Assembly (NCBI GenBank): GCA_022376925.1
Contig: JAIOJX010000004.1
Span: 123,839,123 to 123,903,122 of the forward strand
DNA: 64,000 nt
From: Tragulus kanchil
Lineage: Eukaryota > Chordata > Mammalia > Artiodactyla > Tragulidae
Direction of reading: 5' to 3'
Position 1 is the stretch's first letter; the number at the start of each line of letters is the position of its first letter. The notes below the pieces were generated by a model. The model ran no database searches. It was given only the letters and a program-made list of their open reading frames with translations, and was not told the origin of the DNA. Shown here piece by piece: positions 23,841-37,010 of the stretch. The translations under genes were made by a program, and so were the position numbers.

Positions 23841-24047
23841 TGATGGAGATGGCACTAGTGGTAAAGAACCTGCCTGTCAGTGCAGAAGATGTGAGAGACT
23901 TGGGTTCAATTCCTGGGTTGGGAAGATCTCCTGGAGAATGAAATGGCAACCCATTCCAGTACTCATGCCTGGAGAATCCCACTGACAGAGGAACCTAGTG
24001 GACTTTAGTCCATAGGGTCACAAAGAGTCGAATACGACTGAAGCGAC
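23841..24047 (+). mobile_element. Bov-tA SINE
   Basis: Plus-strand ruminant SINE: gtggtaaagaacctgcctg, gggttgggaagatctcctgg, aatggcaacccattccagta, ggagaatcccactgacagag, then agtcgaatacgactgaagcg. The start of duplication 9 lies inside it at 24001, so only its last 45 bases recur at 25077-25124. Confidence 0.9.
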
Positions 24048-26096
24048 TTATCAATGTTTGCAAACATTAATTTTATTTTAAAGAAGAAATATGACACATG
24101 AAATACAGATAAGAACTTCCTATTATTTTTGTTATTCAGTTGGTAAGTCATGTATGACTCTTTGCAGGCCCATGGACTGCAGCACTCCAGGCCTCCCTGT
24201 CTTTCACCATTTCCTGGAGTTTGCTCAAACTCATGTCCATTGAATCAATGATGCTATTCAACCATCTGTTGTCTCCTTTTTCTCCTATCTTCAGTATTTC
24301 CATCAAGGTCTTTTCTAGTGAGTTGGCTCTTCACATCAGGTGGCTGAAATATTGGCGTTTTGGCTTTAGCATCAGACCTTTCAACGAATATCCAGTGTTC
24401 ATTTCCTTTAGGATTGACTGGTTTGATCTCCTTGCTGTCCAAGGGACTCTCAAGGGCCTTCTCCAGTACCACAGTTTAAAATCATCCATTTTTGGCACTT
24501 GGCTTTCTTTATGGTCTAACTCTCACATCCATACATGACTACTGGAAAAACCATAGCTTTGATTATACAGACCTTGGTCAGCAAATTGATGTCACTGCTT
24601 TTTAACACACTGTCTAGGTTTGTCAAAGCTTTTTCTCCAAGGAGCAGGCATTTTTTACTTTCATGGTTGCAGTCATCAACAGCAGTGATTTTGGAACCCA
24701 AGAAAATAAAGTCTGTCATTGCTTCCATTTTTCACCTATCAATTTGGCATGAAGTGATGAAACTGGATGCTATGATCTTCATTTTCTGAACATTGAATTT
24801 TAGGCCAGCTTTTTTCACTCTCTTCTTTCACTTTCATCAATAAGCTCTTTAGTTTTTCTTCACTTTCTATCATTAGCATGGTATCATCTGCATAACTTAG
24901 GTTGTTGACATTTCTCCCAGCTATCTTGATTCCAGCTTATGATTCATCCAGCCTAGCATTTTGCATTATGTACTCTGCATAGAACTTAAATAAGCAGGAT
25001 GAAAACACACAAACTTGATGCCCCTTTTAAAAGTCTGGTTCCATGCCCACTACAGATCGGAACCTCTAGTTTGGGGGACTTTAGTCCATAGGGTCACAAA
25101 GAGTCGAATACGACTGAAGCGACTTATCAATGTTTGCAAACATTAATTTTATTTTAAAGAAGAAATATGACACATGAAATACAGATAAGAACTTCCTATT
25201 ATTTTTGTTATTCAGTTGGTAAGTCATGTATGACTCTTTGCAGGCCCATGGACTGCAGCACTCCAGGCCTCCCTGTCTTTCACCATTTCCTGGAGTTTGC
25301 TCAAACTCATGTCCATTGAATCAATGATGCTATTCAACCATCTGTTGTCTCCTTTTTCTCCTATCTTCAGTATTTCCATCAAGGTCTTTTCTAGTGAGTT
25401 GGCTCTTCACATCAGGTGGCTGAAATATTGGCGTTTTGGCTTTAGCATCAGACCTTTCAACGAATATCCAGTGTTCATTTCCTTTAGGATTGACTGGTTT
25501 GATCTCCTTGCTGTCCAAGGGACTCTCAAGGGCCTTCTCCAGTACCACAGTTTAAAATCATCCATTTTTGGCACTTGGCTTTCTTTATGGTCTAACTCTC
25601 ACATCCATACATGACTACTGGAAAAACCATAGCTTTGATTATACAGACCTTGGTCAGCAAATTGATGTCACTGCTTTTTAACACACTGTCTAGGTTTGTC
25701 AAAGCTTTTTCTCCAAGGAGCAGGCATTTTTTACTTTCATGGTTGCAGTCATCAACAGCAGTGATTTTGGAACCCAAGAAAATAAAGTCTGTCATTGCTT
25801 CCATTTTTCACCTATCAATTTGGCATGAAGTGATGAAACTGGATGCTATGATCTTCATTTTCTGAACATTGAATTTTAGGCCAGCTTTTTTCACTCTCTT
25901 CTTTCACTTTCATCAATAAGCTCTTTAGTTTTTCTTCACTTTCTATCATTAGCATGGTATCATCTGCATAACTTAGGTTGTTGACATTTCTCCCAGCTAT
26001 CTTGATTCCAGCTTATGATTCATCCAGCCTAGCATTTTGCATTATGTACTCTGCATAGAACTTAAATAAGCAGGATGAAAACACACAAACTTGATG
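24001..26096 (+). repeat. Direct duplication 9 (24001-25020 and 25077-26096)
   Basis: Offset 1,076. The 56-base spacer (25021-25076) is partly a damaged version of what follows copy 2: cttttaaaagtctggttcca is the counterpart of the BovB sequence at 26097-26145. Copy 1 therefore continues past 25020 with rising error, then jumps back. Confidence 0.95.
24128..25050 (-). mobile_element. BovB LINE 3' part, copy 1
   Basis: Minus-strand BovB (RTE clade) non-LTR retrotransposon. Read in reverse it encodes the RT C-terminal part: the frames MEAMTDFIFLGSKITAVDDC and VMYGCES are the conserved BovB FLGSKIT...YGCESW region. The 3' terminus (ttattcagttggtaagtcat) is at about 24128. Stops and frameshifts abolish function. 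Truncated by the duplication join. Confidence 0.93.
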
Positions 26097-26238
26097 TACT
26101 TCTTTCCCAATCTAGAACCATGTCTGGTTCCATGCCTGGTTTTAACTGTTGCTTCTTGAGAAACTTGCATACAGGTTTCTCAGGAGGCAGATAAGGTGGT
26201 CTGGTATTTCCATCTTTTATCCATAGTTTGTCGTGCTA
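25204..26238 (-). mobile_element. BovB LINE 3' part, copy 2 (continues further)
   Basis: Same minus-strand BovB copy as at 24128, here continuing in normal family order beyond the duplicated unit: gatgtacttctttcccaatc, ttttaactgttgcttcttga, catacaggtttctcaggagg, and tggtctggtatttccatctt. The element ends at about 26238, which is its 5'-truncated end. Non-functional. Confidence 0.93.
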
Positions 26239-27217
26239 TTTGGGGACATATTTTTATATTATTTTGAAAAACTCCAAATAGTCTGAATTAAGATCTCAAT
26301 CTTTTACCAAAAAATTATATCTTTTATTAAAGCAACTTTTCTCTAAAAATAAATGCTTTCTATAAAATATTTGAAAAATAGAAAAAGTGAAAAACGCCGT
26401 ATTTGAGGAACTGTTTCATCCTGAAGTCCTGACCTTCCTTTATATGTAAATACAGTTCTCTAGCTTTACTTTTCCCCTCTATTTTTGAGAAACTTATGAA
26501 AGTTTTACACTCTAATACCTCCTCTTAACTGAAAAGGATTGGCATAATGCACAGATGTTAACTGTTATACATGTACTTTCTGTAATCCTTTCTAATGTAT
26601 GTGCTTATGCCTTGTGCATTATTCACTTCTCTTAGAAATGTTACTTCTTAATGTACAGTTATGCCTTAGGCTGAACACATACTTATTGTTTGTCAGCTTT
26701 ACATAGAGTAGTTTAGGTATTGTGGTGAAATGGTGGGCAATTGAGAAAAATGAAATTTAAGGATTAGTGCTAAGTGTAACAATTTGTGGCAGTAGGAAAT
26801 TGCTCTTGTCAGTGATTATGACAGTAAAGAAAGGCACCACAGGGTCATTGCTAAGTAAGGAAAATGGATGCCAAGTTAGGAGAATACAAGGGGAGCCTGC
26901 ATCTCCCTGCCTGAAGTTGATTCAACAAAAATAGAAATTGCAAAGGTTGAGTATGTTTTAAACAGTCTTTCTGAGACACTGGGATTTTAACTTTTAGACT
27001 GAGACCAGGGTAGAGCAATGCCCAGTATCCATGGACAGATTTTTAATGGGGGATCCACAGGTCATATCCAGGAGTCTATATGCAAATTTTGCATCTGTGT
27101 GTATTTTCAGAGGCTGACTAAAGTTAAGAAGCTCTGTATATGATATGATTTTCTATCAGTTTAATCAAATATCTAATCTAATATATATTTTTAAATGCTT
27201 CATATTTTTCTCTGATT
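26239..27217. other. No gene or clear repeat seen
   Basis: AT-rich sequence with no open frame of note and no repeat family I can name. Confidence 0.5.
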
Positions 27218-27530
27218 TTTAAAGTTTATTTATTTTTAATTAGAGGATAGTTGGGTTATAATACTGTGCTGGTTTCTGCTACATATCAACATGAATCAGC
27301 CATAGGTATACTAATACATATGCCCCTCCCTCTTGTACCACTCTCCCACCTGCCACCCCCAACCCATCCCTCTAGATTGTCACAGAACACCAGATTTGCG
27401 GTCCCTGCATCATACAGCAATTTCCACTGGCTAATTTTACATATGGTGATGTGAATACTTCGTTTTAAACTGTGAGATATAACTATGATTCTTCTCACAT
27501 TTAACTGATATTCCAATGTAGTAGTTCAGA
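27218..27530 (-). mobile_element. Ruminant L1 3' end
   Basis: Minus-strand ruminant L1 3' UTR: ttatttatttttaattagag, actgtgctggtttctgctac, atcaacatgaatcagccata, then 'cctccctcttg' and 'ccctgcatcatacagcaatt', followed by ttccactggctaattttaca. The A-rich tail of the element corresponds to the T-rich start near 27218. Confidence 0.85.
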
Positions 27531-27583
27531 GTATGGTCCCATACACTTCCGGGATCTCCAGCCACGACCCACTTAGATCAAAT

Positions 27584-27705
27584 CTGTGTGCATGCTAAGT
27601 CACTACAGTCATGTCTGACTGTTTCCAACTACATTAACTGTAGCCTGCCAAGCTGCTCTGTCCATGGGATTCTCCAGGCAAGAATACTGGAGTGGACTGA
27701 CATTT
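27584..27705 (-). mobile_element. Bov-tA-type SINE fragment
   Basis: Minus-strand partial SINE: gcatgctaagtcactacagt, tgtctgactgtttccaacta, ccatgggattctccaggcaa, gaatactggagtggac. The tRNA-derived head is missing, so this is a 5'-truncated copy. Confidence 0.8.
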
Positions 27706-28254
27706 CCCTCAGAAAATGTCATTCTGAGACCTTGATAAAGTGAGTCAAAATAAAGCTACTTTATAATTTTGTGTAGGTGTAGACAAAAACTATCACTGTG
27801 AAAAACACAAAATACCAAATATCCCCTTCTCCTAGCTAATATGAATGACTGCTGCCTTTCCCAGCTATAGTTTTAACTCCTTTCCAGTAAGCCCTTTCTG
27901 TAGATAGATTTGTTGAGATACCCAGCCATAGGATTATTCATGATTTTTGACAGCATCCAATCTAGAGCTAATCCCTCTGTTCTGGACCTTCTCCAAAATC
28001 ACCAATGGTCTGTTTTCTCCCTCACTGCCATGAGTAACAAACCTAGTTTGTTGACCTGCATGTATGTTCCAGGTGGTTTGAGGTATTTGGTATTTTGTGA
28101 GAATGCGTATGTCCCACAGAAGAACATGATCTAGCTGTGAGCATCAGGGCAACTCCTAACAAGCCAGAGTTTTAGCTACGTGTCAGTGGGGATGGCAGGG
28201 GGTGCTTTTCCCTTTCTCACATTTAGAGGGTGTACTGATGTTATTATAAATGCG
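27706..28254. other. No gene seen
   Basis: Sequence between the SINE fragment and duplication 10, with only a 74-codon frame and no family recognised. Confidence 0.45.
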
Positions 28255-30629
28255 AGGTCAGAAGGGGTGCCAAGGAGGCCAGAGAAAGCTTCATTTTGTC
28301 CTACCTCTTTCTCTTTCAGTCCATATTCTGCTGAGATGATTGAATGTCTGGTTGCACAAATAACACGGACAATTTCTTCAGAGCAAATGAATATCCCCTA
28401 TATCAAGCTATACCCTTGATTTTTCTTAGTCACACTTGATCCGTTTTTGCAATATAGAATTTTCTAAATTTTCAAGTTCTGGTTTCATTGTTCATAACAT
28501 TTTATTTTCCAATTAACCTCTTTCTTCTCACATTTTACTATGAGCAGTAAGGAAAAACCAAGCAGCGACTTCAACACTTTGCTTTAAAAGTCTTTTCAGC
28601 TAAATATCTGACTTATCAATAATCACTTCCAAGTTCTACCTTCCACAGAACAATGGAATACAAGTCAGCCATGTACTGCCCCCACTATAACAAGGATCCT
28701 CTTTCCTCCAGTTTTCACCATCAATTCCTCAGTTCTATCAGAGACTTTACCAAAAGAATTCATCAATCATAGTTCTACCAACAGTCCCCTGAAGGGAATG
28801 TACATTGCATTCTATCATGCACCCCAAACTCTTCCAGTCTCTACCTATTTCCCAGTTCCAAAGCCACTTCCACAATTTTAGGTATTTGTTGCAATACCAC
28901 GCCATTTCCTGATGCCAAAATCTGTATTAGTCAGGGTTCTCCAGGGAAACAGAACCAACAGGAACATAAAATTAGAATTTCTTTTATTTTAGATCTATTT
29001 CTGAATTCTCTTCTGTTAATCTACCCATTGGATCTCTAGTATCAAACTTCCATTTTTCTAAGTTCATCAAAATATTTACAATATGGCAGGATTAGATAAA
29101 CTCTATCCCAAGTTTGCTACTGCTTTCTTTAAGGTTTTCTCGTATCAATTCTCAGATGTTTCATCTTCTACACAATTCCTGGTATTACTTTTTAAAGTTT
29201 CCCTTGATTCTCCCACCACAAAAATTCTTAGTAGCATATTAACTGGATTAATATGTAATATAAAATTAAACCTAGAAATAATTTTCATCATTAAAATAGT
29301 AATGGTTCTCATTATGGTCGGTGCATTAGCTTATAAAAGGCTAACCCTCCCCGGAGACAACAACCAGAAAACTGAGTCAAAAAAAACACCTTTTTTAATT
29401 TGAAACACTAAAGAACTCCTCTTACTATTCTTTTAATAAGGTCAGAAGGGGTGCCAAGGAGGCCAGAGAAAGCTTCATTTTGTCCTACCTCTTTCTCTTT
29501 CAGTCCATATTCTGCTGAGATGATTGAATGTCTGGTTGCACAAATAACACGGACAATTTCTTCAGAGCAAATGAATATCCCCTATATCAAGCTATACCCT
29601 TGATTTTTCTTAGTCACACTTGATCCGTTTTTGCAATATAGAATTTTCTAAATTTTCAAGTTCTGGTTTCATTGTTCATAACATTTTATTTTCCAATTAA
29701 CCTCTTTCTTCTCACATTTTACTATGAGCAGTAAGGAAAAACCAAGCAGCGACTTCAACACTTTGCTTTAAAAGTCTTTTCAGCTAAATATCTGACTTAT
29801 CAATAATCACTTCCAAGTTCTACCTTCCACAGAACAATGGAATACAAGTCAGCCATGTACTGCCCCCACTATAACAAGGATCCTCTTTCCTCCAGTTTTC
29901 ACCATCAATTCCTCAGTTCTATCAGAGACTTTACCAAAAGAATTCATCAATCATAGTTCTACCAACAGTCCCCTGAAGGGAATGTACATTGCATTCTATC
30001 ATGCACCCCAAACTCTTCCAGTCTCTACCTATTTCCCAGTTCCAAAGCCACTTCCACAATTTTAGGTATTTGTTGCAATACCACGCCATTTCCTGATGCC
30101 AAAATCTGTATTAGTCAGGGTTCTCCAGGGAAACAGAACCAACAGGAACATAAAATTAGAATTTCTTTTATTTTAGATCTATTTCTGAATTCTCTTCTGT
30201 TAATCTACCCATTGGATCTCTAGTATCAAACTTCCATTTTTCTAAGTTCATCAAAATATTTACAATATGGCAGGATTAGATAAACTCTATCCCAAGTTTG
30301 CTACTGCTTTCTTTAAGGTTTTCTCGTATCAATTCTCAGATGTTTCATCTTCTACACAATTCCTGGTATTACTTTTTAAAGTTTCCCTTGATTCTCCCAC
30401 CACAAAAATTCTTAGTAGCATATTAACTGGATTAATATGTAATATAAAATTAAACCTAGAAATAATTTTCATCATTAAAATAGTAATGGTTCTCATTATG
30501 GTCGGTGCATTAGCTTATAAAAGGCTAACCCTCCCCGGAGACAACAACTAGAAAAACTGAGTCAAAAAAAAAAAAACACCTTTTTTTTTTTTTAATGTTT
30601 GAAAACACTAAAGAACTCCTCTTACTATT
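28255..30629 (+). repeat. Direct duplication 10 (28255-29429 and 29439-30629)
   Basis: Offset 1,184 in the body, 1,200 at the right edge. The right 70 bases of copy 1 have shortened homopolymers and other changes relative to copy 2 (an A-run of 8 instead of 13, a T-run of 6 instead of about 13, tgaaacac versus tgaaaacac). The interior is nearly identical. A short tag at 28925-28966 (tattagtcagggttctccag) resembles the end of an old L1 but is too short to call. Confidence 0.95.
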
Positions 30630-32374
30630 AAAACTTAAGAAGCTAAGGTATTATATAGAAGGTAAGCAATAAGAGGTTAATCAAGCCACTTGAGCTCCTT
30701 TTCCTCCTAAAGCTGGGGGAACTGAAAAGCTGAGTAGAGTCTTTGGTAATCTTAGAGTTTTAGTGACACAACTTCAGAGTTCAAGGTTTGCCAGGATAAG
30801 AGAGGCTTGGCAGATCTCCCAGTATTTCATTTGAGATCCCCCTTAAGGCTAACTCCTAAGAGTGGGAGAATCAGAAATAGATCAGCCTCAATAAAACTGA
30901 AATACAGCTTGAAGCACAGTCATCTGAGATTGGATTATGATAACTTGTTCTAGATAAACTGCAACCCAAAACAAGAGCAAATTCTGGAAAAAGATATAAT
31001 CTCTGACTTTTAAATGTTTTTTTTTTTTATAAGCAAGATCCTGTACTCTATCTAAACTATGTTACTCAGCAGTTTGACTATGATATGCCTAAAGTATAAT
31101 TTTATTATTATTTCTTAGTGTATCCTGAATCTCTGGTTTGATGTGTTTCATCACTTTGGGAATACCAGAAAATAAGACCACATTAGTTAAAACTAGAAGA
31201 AAGATCTATAAGAGATCCAAATATTGAAGTTACTACACAGGGACACTAAATATAATTCATATGTTCAAGAAAATAAAGAAGATGAAAATTTCAGCCAAGA
31301 AGTAGAATCTACCTTTTAAGGATCCATGAAACACTGACATTTAAAGATGCACTAAATGAAACTAAGATGGAAGCAATGACACAGTCAAAGAAAAGTTTCG
31401 AGAAATGAAAAAAAAAGGTTAAACCAAAAACTAATGAAATCCGTTACCTACATGGAAGGTGCGGAAAAATTAAAAAGTAAACCTCTTCAAGTATATCTTT
31501 TAATATGGTTTGATATTTTGAATAATATTATTATTATACATATTTGAAGAAATTAAAATCAAACTTAAGGAGAAAATAAGATAAAAACAAATGAAGATAA
31601 CTGTATGTGAAATAGATAACTAGGAGATTTAAAAGGAACCTAGTACCACAATCACAGATTTAATTAAGAATTGATAATGTATTTTATATTTGAATAAAAC
31701 AGCTTATACAATACAACAAATGAAGATATGGTCTTTTAGGTTATTCATTCTCTTAGGTCAGATTATCAAAAGCAGAATATAAGATGGGAATGTGTGTGCA
31801 AGTGATTTATTGAAAGAATATTCTCAGGAAAATCCTATATGGGAGTGAAGTAAGCAGGACAGCAAATTAGCAAAGCAAAGAGCAAATTAGCAAAGAGCTG
31901 ATTTCAGATTAATCTTAGTTTCAGCCTGATCCTCCGTGGAGATTTGGAGGGTAAGGGTACAACAGAGCTTGCTCTGCCTAGAGACAGAGACTGCGAAGTT
32001 ACACCCCTTTATCTGGATAAAGCCATTTCAAGGTGTAGGCATGCAACTCTCAGGTAACCTAGGAATGATGGGTATAGTTGCGCATGACCATCTACCCCCC
32101 AGAAAAGATTGAGAGAAGCAAAATCTAAAATAGTTAGATGTGGTGATTATCAAAGCAGTAGGAAAAAATAAAAAAGATTCCTGAGATCTGAGATTGGCTA
32201 CAGCAGCCTCTGCAACACCCATGTATAAGTACCATGGGTTCATTTCCACTTACAATTTAGCTGTAAGGGAAGCATACTGTGCAGACTATCATGGCCTGAA
32301 TAATTATAATTATCATTATAGGCTATAATGATGATGATGATATGTGGTACATAATAAGTGGCATTAATTTCCCA
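30630..32374. other. No gene; AT-rich, possibly old repeat remnants
   Basis: A long stretch without open frames above about 70 codons. About 31100-31420 has an L1-like look (ccaagaagtagaatctacc; repeated aagaaaa strings) but I cannot place it. A short (ATG)n tract is at about 32327-32344. Confidence 0.4.
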
Positions 32375-32530
32375 TAAGGGTATTAACTAATTTAATCCTT
32401 GTGACAGTCTCATGATGGGCATACTATAATTACACTTATTTTTTTAGATGGAGAATCTGGACATAGAGGAAGTACGGTTACACAGCTGATGTCAAGCTGG
32501 GACTTGAACCCAGTCAGTAATGCTCTAGAG
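32375..32530 (+). mobile_element. MIR SINE
   Basis: Old mammalian tRNA-derived SINE on the plus strand: actaatttaatccttgtgac, tttagatggagaatctggac, ggttacacagctgatgtcaa and gctgggacttgaacccagtc follow the MIR core order. Confidence 0.7.
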
Positions 32531-33270
32531 TTTCTTCCCTAGTGAACAAAGGAAAACATAGATTCTTTTTTAAGTTGTGTTAGGCTGCAATTTGTTCATG
32601 ACTGACTGCACTGAAAATTAATGCTGAACTCAAAGGCAGCTCTCTCTGGACCAGAGATAGGGAAGACCAGCAGACTATCAGAGGTATTAGAAGAGAAATC
32701 TATCCAGTAATGCTCTGTTCTGAACACTGGCCAATCAATCAAATCATGATGTTTCAATGTGGCAAAAGGGACACAATCACCTGTAGAAGTTAGAGAGTCT
32801 CACAGAGAAGTCAATAAGACTTCAAAGGCTATAAACAAGAGCAACAGATGGAAGTGGAAAGAGAAAAGAGGTGATGAGATGCACATATATGGCTGGGTAT
32901 AGAGTGGGGACAGGAACTCTGAAGGGACTGACAAGGGCACTGATTCACTAGTCTGCGGCTGCCTCCAGTTGCTACTGGGATTTTGTCTTGCTGTGCCACA
33001 TCAAAACACATTTTACCTCTTGTAATCTATTTTTAATTATAATTAATCTTTACAAATTAATTATTCTTTTTGCCAAGATGAACTGAAGGAAAAGGTAAAT
33101 CCCACCTGGTGACCTGGGATGCCTCCTTTTATCAGACAAGGAGGACAAAATGTCAGTCATGTTTCCTTTTGAATTAAGTGTTCAATGGCATAAAGCTAAA
33201 TTTACTTTCATGACTGGTAATAATTTTACTCCTAGATTCTGATAAAATATTACCTATATAAGGACTGTCG
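32531..33270. other. No gene seen
   Basis: Sequence between an MIR and a Bov-tA SINE. The longest frame is 60 codons on the minus strand and has no recognisable product. Confidence 0.45.
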
Positions 33271-33479
33271 GCTTCCCTGATAGCTCAGCAGTTAAAGAAT
33301 ACACCTGCAATGCAGGAGATGCAGATTTAATCTCTGGGTCAGATAGACCCTTTGGAGGAGAAAATGGCAGTTCTTTGTTCCAGTATTCTTGCCTGGAAAA
33401 TCCCATGGATAGAGGAGCCTGTGGGCTACAGCACCAAAATTGAGGCAAAGAGTCAGGCACAACTAAGCAGGAGCACAGA
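33271..33479 (+). mobile_element. Bov-tA SINE
   Basis: Plus-strand SINE: ggcttccctgatagctcagc, aatgcaggagatgcagattt, ttccagtattcttgcctgga, aaatcccatggatagaggag and aaagagtcaggcacaactaa. Well diverged, so an older copy. Lies just left of duplication 11. Confidence 0.9.
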
Positions 33480-33490
33480 CATCAATGGAT

Positions 33491-35496
33491 AAAGACTGCA
33501 TATGGCATTTCAACTTTCAATATTTATTGTTCTGCTTTAATATAAACTTGATATTTTAAGTTTTCTCTTTAAAAGCAGGCACAGTGTGAATTACAAACAG
33601 CAGCCTAGGAGAGATGGAAAAAATATCAATATTTCATATTATGTTGTGATGTAGGAACATATGACAAAGCAGGCCAGCAAACACGAAATAAAACATTATT
33701 GAGTAAGAGAATGTGACAAAACACAGCAGATTGATTTATACACTTAGAAAAGCACACAGCACATTAACAGGAGGCCCAGAGTGGCCAAGAATGCCAAGGA
33801 AACCATTTCCTTACACAGCAAAAGCAAAATGCCTGATGTTGGGAAATATGAAGGTGGAAGGTCATACTGGCTGTGAGTATTCCTATTTATGCAACTTTTT
33901 GTTAAATAAAATATCATAAAATATTAATAAAATGCAAAAATATAAGTGTGAGAGTAATAAAAAGTAATTGAATAAATACATTAAATAATACTTAACCAGG
34001 TTAGAACTTTTTCACTTAATGTAGGAATTATCAGTTCTAAATTTTTCTCATTGGAAGTCTGTGAAAAATCAATAATACTTCAGCTAAAAGCACTTTATAG
34101 TTTGGAAATTTCCAGATGATCTACATAGACCAAGTAAAACTAAAACCTTCCAAATCTCAACTGATCAGCATTCTTAGGGAATAATTGCATCTATTGCTTT
34201 AAATTTTCTATATTACCTAAAATTTCAGTAATTAGTCCATTTTGTTTCAACTCTTTACAGCTAACAGTATCTATAGTGTAACATCCTTGGCATCAACTTT
34301 CACTGTAGTAAGGGGAGAATGTTTGACTAAATGTTAAGTGTTATGACTGTAAGTGCTTTTAAGGAAAGAAATTTGCATGCAGTTGTGTAAAACACTCATT
34401 ATGGTACGTGACCCACAGAAACGATGCCCAGTGTATCTATGATTGGTGGTATTATCATGAGTGGTACATTCAATGAAAGGTAGATGCAGAAAGACTGCAT
34501 ATGGCATTTCAACTTTCAATATTTATTGTTCTGCTTTAATATAAACTTGATATTTTAAGTTTTCTCTTTAAAAGCAGGCACAGTGTGAATTACAAACAGC
34601 AGCCTAGGAGAGATGGAAAAAATATCAATATTTCATATTATGTTGTGATGTAGGAACATATGACAAAGCAGGCCAGCAAACACGAAATAAAACATTATTG
34701 AGTAAGAGAATGTGACAAAACACAGCAGATTGATTTATACACTTAGAAAAGCACACAGCACATTAACAGGAGGCCCAGAGTGGCCAAGAATGCCAAGGAA
34801 ACCATTTCCTTACACAGCAAAAGCAAAATGCCTGATGTTGGGAAATATGAAGGTGGAAGGTCATACTGGCTGTGAGTATTCCTATTTATGCAACTTTTTG
34901 TTAAATAAAATATCATAAAATATTAATAAAATGCAAAAATATAAGTGTGAGAGTAATAAAAAGTAATTGAATAAATACATTAAATAATACTTAACCAGGT
35001 TAGAACTTTTTCACTTAATGTAGGAATTATCAGTTCAAAATTTTTTCTCATTGGAAGTCTGTGAAAAATCAATAATACTTCAGCTAAAAGCACTTTATAG
35101 TTTGGAAATTTCCAGATGATCTACATAGACCAAGTAAAACTAAAACCTTCCAAATCTCAACTGATCAGCATTCTTAGGGAATAATTGCATCTATTGCTTT
35201 AAATTTTCTATATTACCTAAAATTTCAGTAATTAGTCCATTTTGTTTCAACTCTTTACAGCTAACAGTATCTATAGTGTAACATCCTTGGCATCAACTTT
35301 CACTGTAGTAAGGGGAGAATGTTTGACTAAATGTTAAGTGTTATGACTGTAAGTGCTTTTAAGGAAAGAAATTTGCATGCAGTTGTGTAAAACACTCATT
35401 ATGGTACGTGACCCACAGAAACGATGCCCAGTGTATCTATGATTGGTGGTATTATCATGAGTGGTACATTCAATGAAAGGTAGATGCAGAAAGACT
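33491..35496 (+). repeat. Direct duplication 11 (33491-34496 and 34490-35496)
   Basis: Offset 999-1,000, the shortest of the series. The copies meet on the shared 'aaagact'. Differences include ttctaaatttttct versus ttcaaaattttttct at about 34036 and 35036. Contents are AT-rich with no recognised gene or repeat. Confidence 0.96.
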
Positions 35497-35689
35497 TCTA
35501 AATGATTGAAGATTTCCTTTATTTTCAACAGTTTATTTTTTAATAAAGTTTTAAAAAATATTTATTGTATACTATTTAATAGTAAAAAAAAGAAGGAAAA
35601 GTAACATAAAGAAATAAATAAATACCTGGGTAACCTCAGTTTCAGGATACTGAGGTTTTAAAATTTATTCTTTAAGAAGTGTAAAACAT

Positions 35690-35870
35690 TTCTACACATA
35701 CTCATCATCTATCTGCACAACAATTCTGTGTAAGAAAGGGCAGTTACTGTTCCCAGGGCATAGAAGAGAAAACATACAAAGGTTAAGTGACTTGCCTACT
35801 AGGCAGAAACAGAATTAGAATCTCTTGTTACTTGGCACTTAATCACAACACCATGTCGCTTAAGACCATT
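35690..35870 (+). mobile_element. MIR-like SINE
   Basis: Plus-strand MIR-type order: actcatcatctatctgcaca, acaattctgtgtaagaaagg, aaggttaagtgacttgccta, then aggcagaaacagaattagaa. Repeated at 36830-37010 by duplication 12. Confidence 0.6.
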
Positions 35871-36829
35871 TTGCTACCAAACAATCTTAATTACTAATCA
35901 CTAAGACATTCAGAAACATTGATCACCATATGGATTGGTTTAAGTCCTTAAAATGTGATGGGGAGAGCATTTCTCACCTTTTTCTTTTAATGACTAAAAG
36001 CCCTGATGAGGTCAGATGGGCTCAATATTTTTTAACTTTAAATGTTCATCTGTGACAGTCTGTGCAGATGTCACATAACTCTGAAACAAATGAGACTAAA
36101 ATAGATGGAGATAGTCTTACAAAAAAAAAATCTGAAAAACATAACATCCTACAGTCAGTCAGCTCTCCCTAGAGCATAGCATTTATAAATGAGCACAAAG
36201 CTTGTTTCTAGTGGTAGTCGTGGAGATGGTGAAAGAGATTGGACTTAAGATATATCAATACTCTGTAAGTTGACTAGGGTTTTCGTAGGTGTGGAAAAGA
36301 GGCTAAATTCGCAATTTTTGTAACAATTGCCTATTGCTTTAAATTTTCTATATTACCTAAAATTTCAGTAATTAGTCCATTTTGTTTCAACTCTTTACAG
36401 CTAACAGTATCTATAGTGTAACATCCTTGGCATCAACTTTCACTGTAGTAAGGGGAGAATGTTTGACTAAATGTTAAGTGTTATGACTGTAAGTGCTTTT
36501 AAGGAAAGAAATTTGCATGCAGTTGTGTAAAACACTCATTATGGTACGTGACCCACAGAAACGATGCCCAGTGTATCTATGATTGGTGGTATTATCATGA
36601 GTGGTACATTCAATGAAAGGTAGATGCAGAAAGACTTCTAAATGATTGAAGATTTCCTTTATTTTCAACAGTTTATTTTTTAATAAAGTTTTAAAAAATA
36701 TTTATTGTATACTATTTAATAGTAAAAAAAAGAAGGAAAAGTAACATAAAGAAATAAATAAATACCTGGGTAACCTCAGTTTCAGGATACTGAGGTTTTA
36801 AAATTTATTCTTTAAGAAGTGTAAAACAT

Positions 36830-37010
36830 TTCTACACATACTCATCATCTATCTGCACAACAATTCTGTGTAAGAAAGGGCAGTTACTGTTCCCAGGGCA
36901 TAGAAGAGAAAACATACAAAGGTTAAGTGACTTGCCTACTAGGCAGAAACAGAATTAGAATCTCTTGTTACTTGGCACTTAATCACAACACCATGTCGCT
37001 TAAGACCATT
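36830..37010 (+). mobile_element. MIR-like SINE, second copy
   Basis: Exact second copy of the element at 35690-35870, created by duplication 12. Confidence 0.6.

Noticed and set aside
28925..28966. Named old L1 end (tag with tattagtcagggttctccag)
   Set aside because: Familiar string but only about 40 bases; too short for a supported feature.
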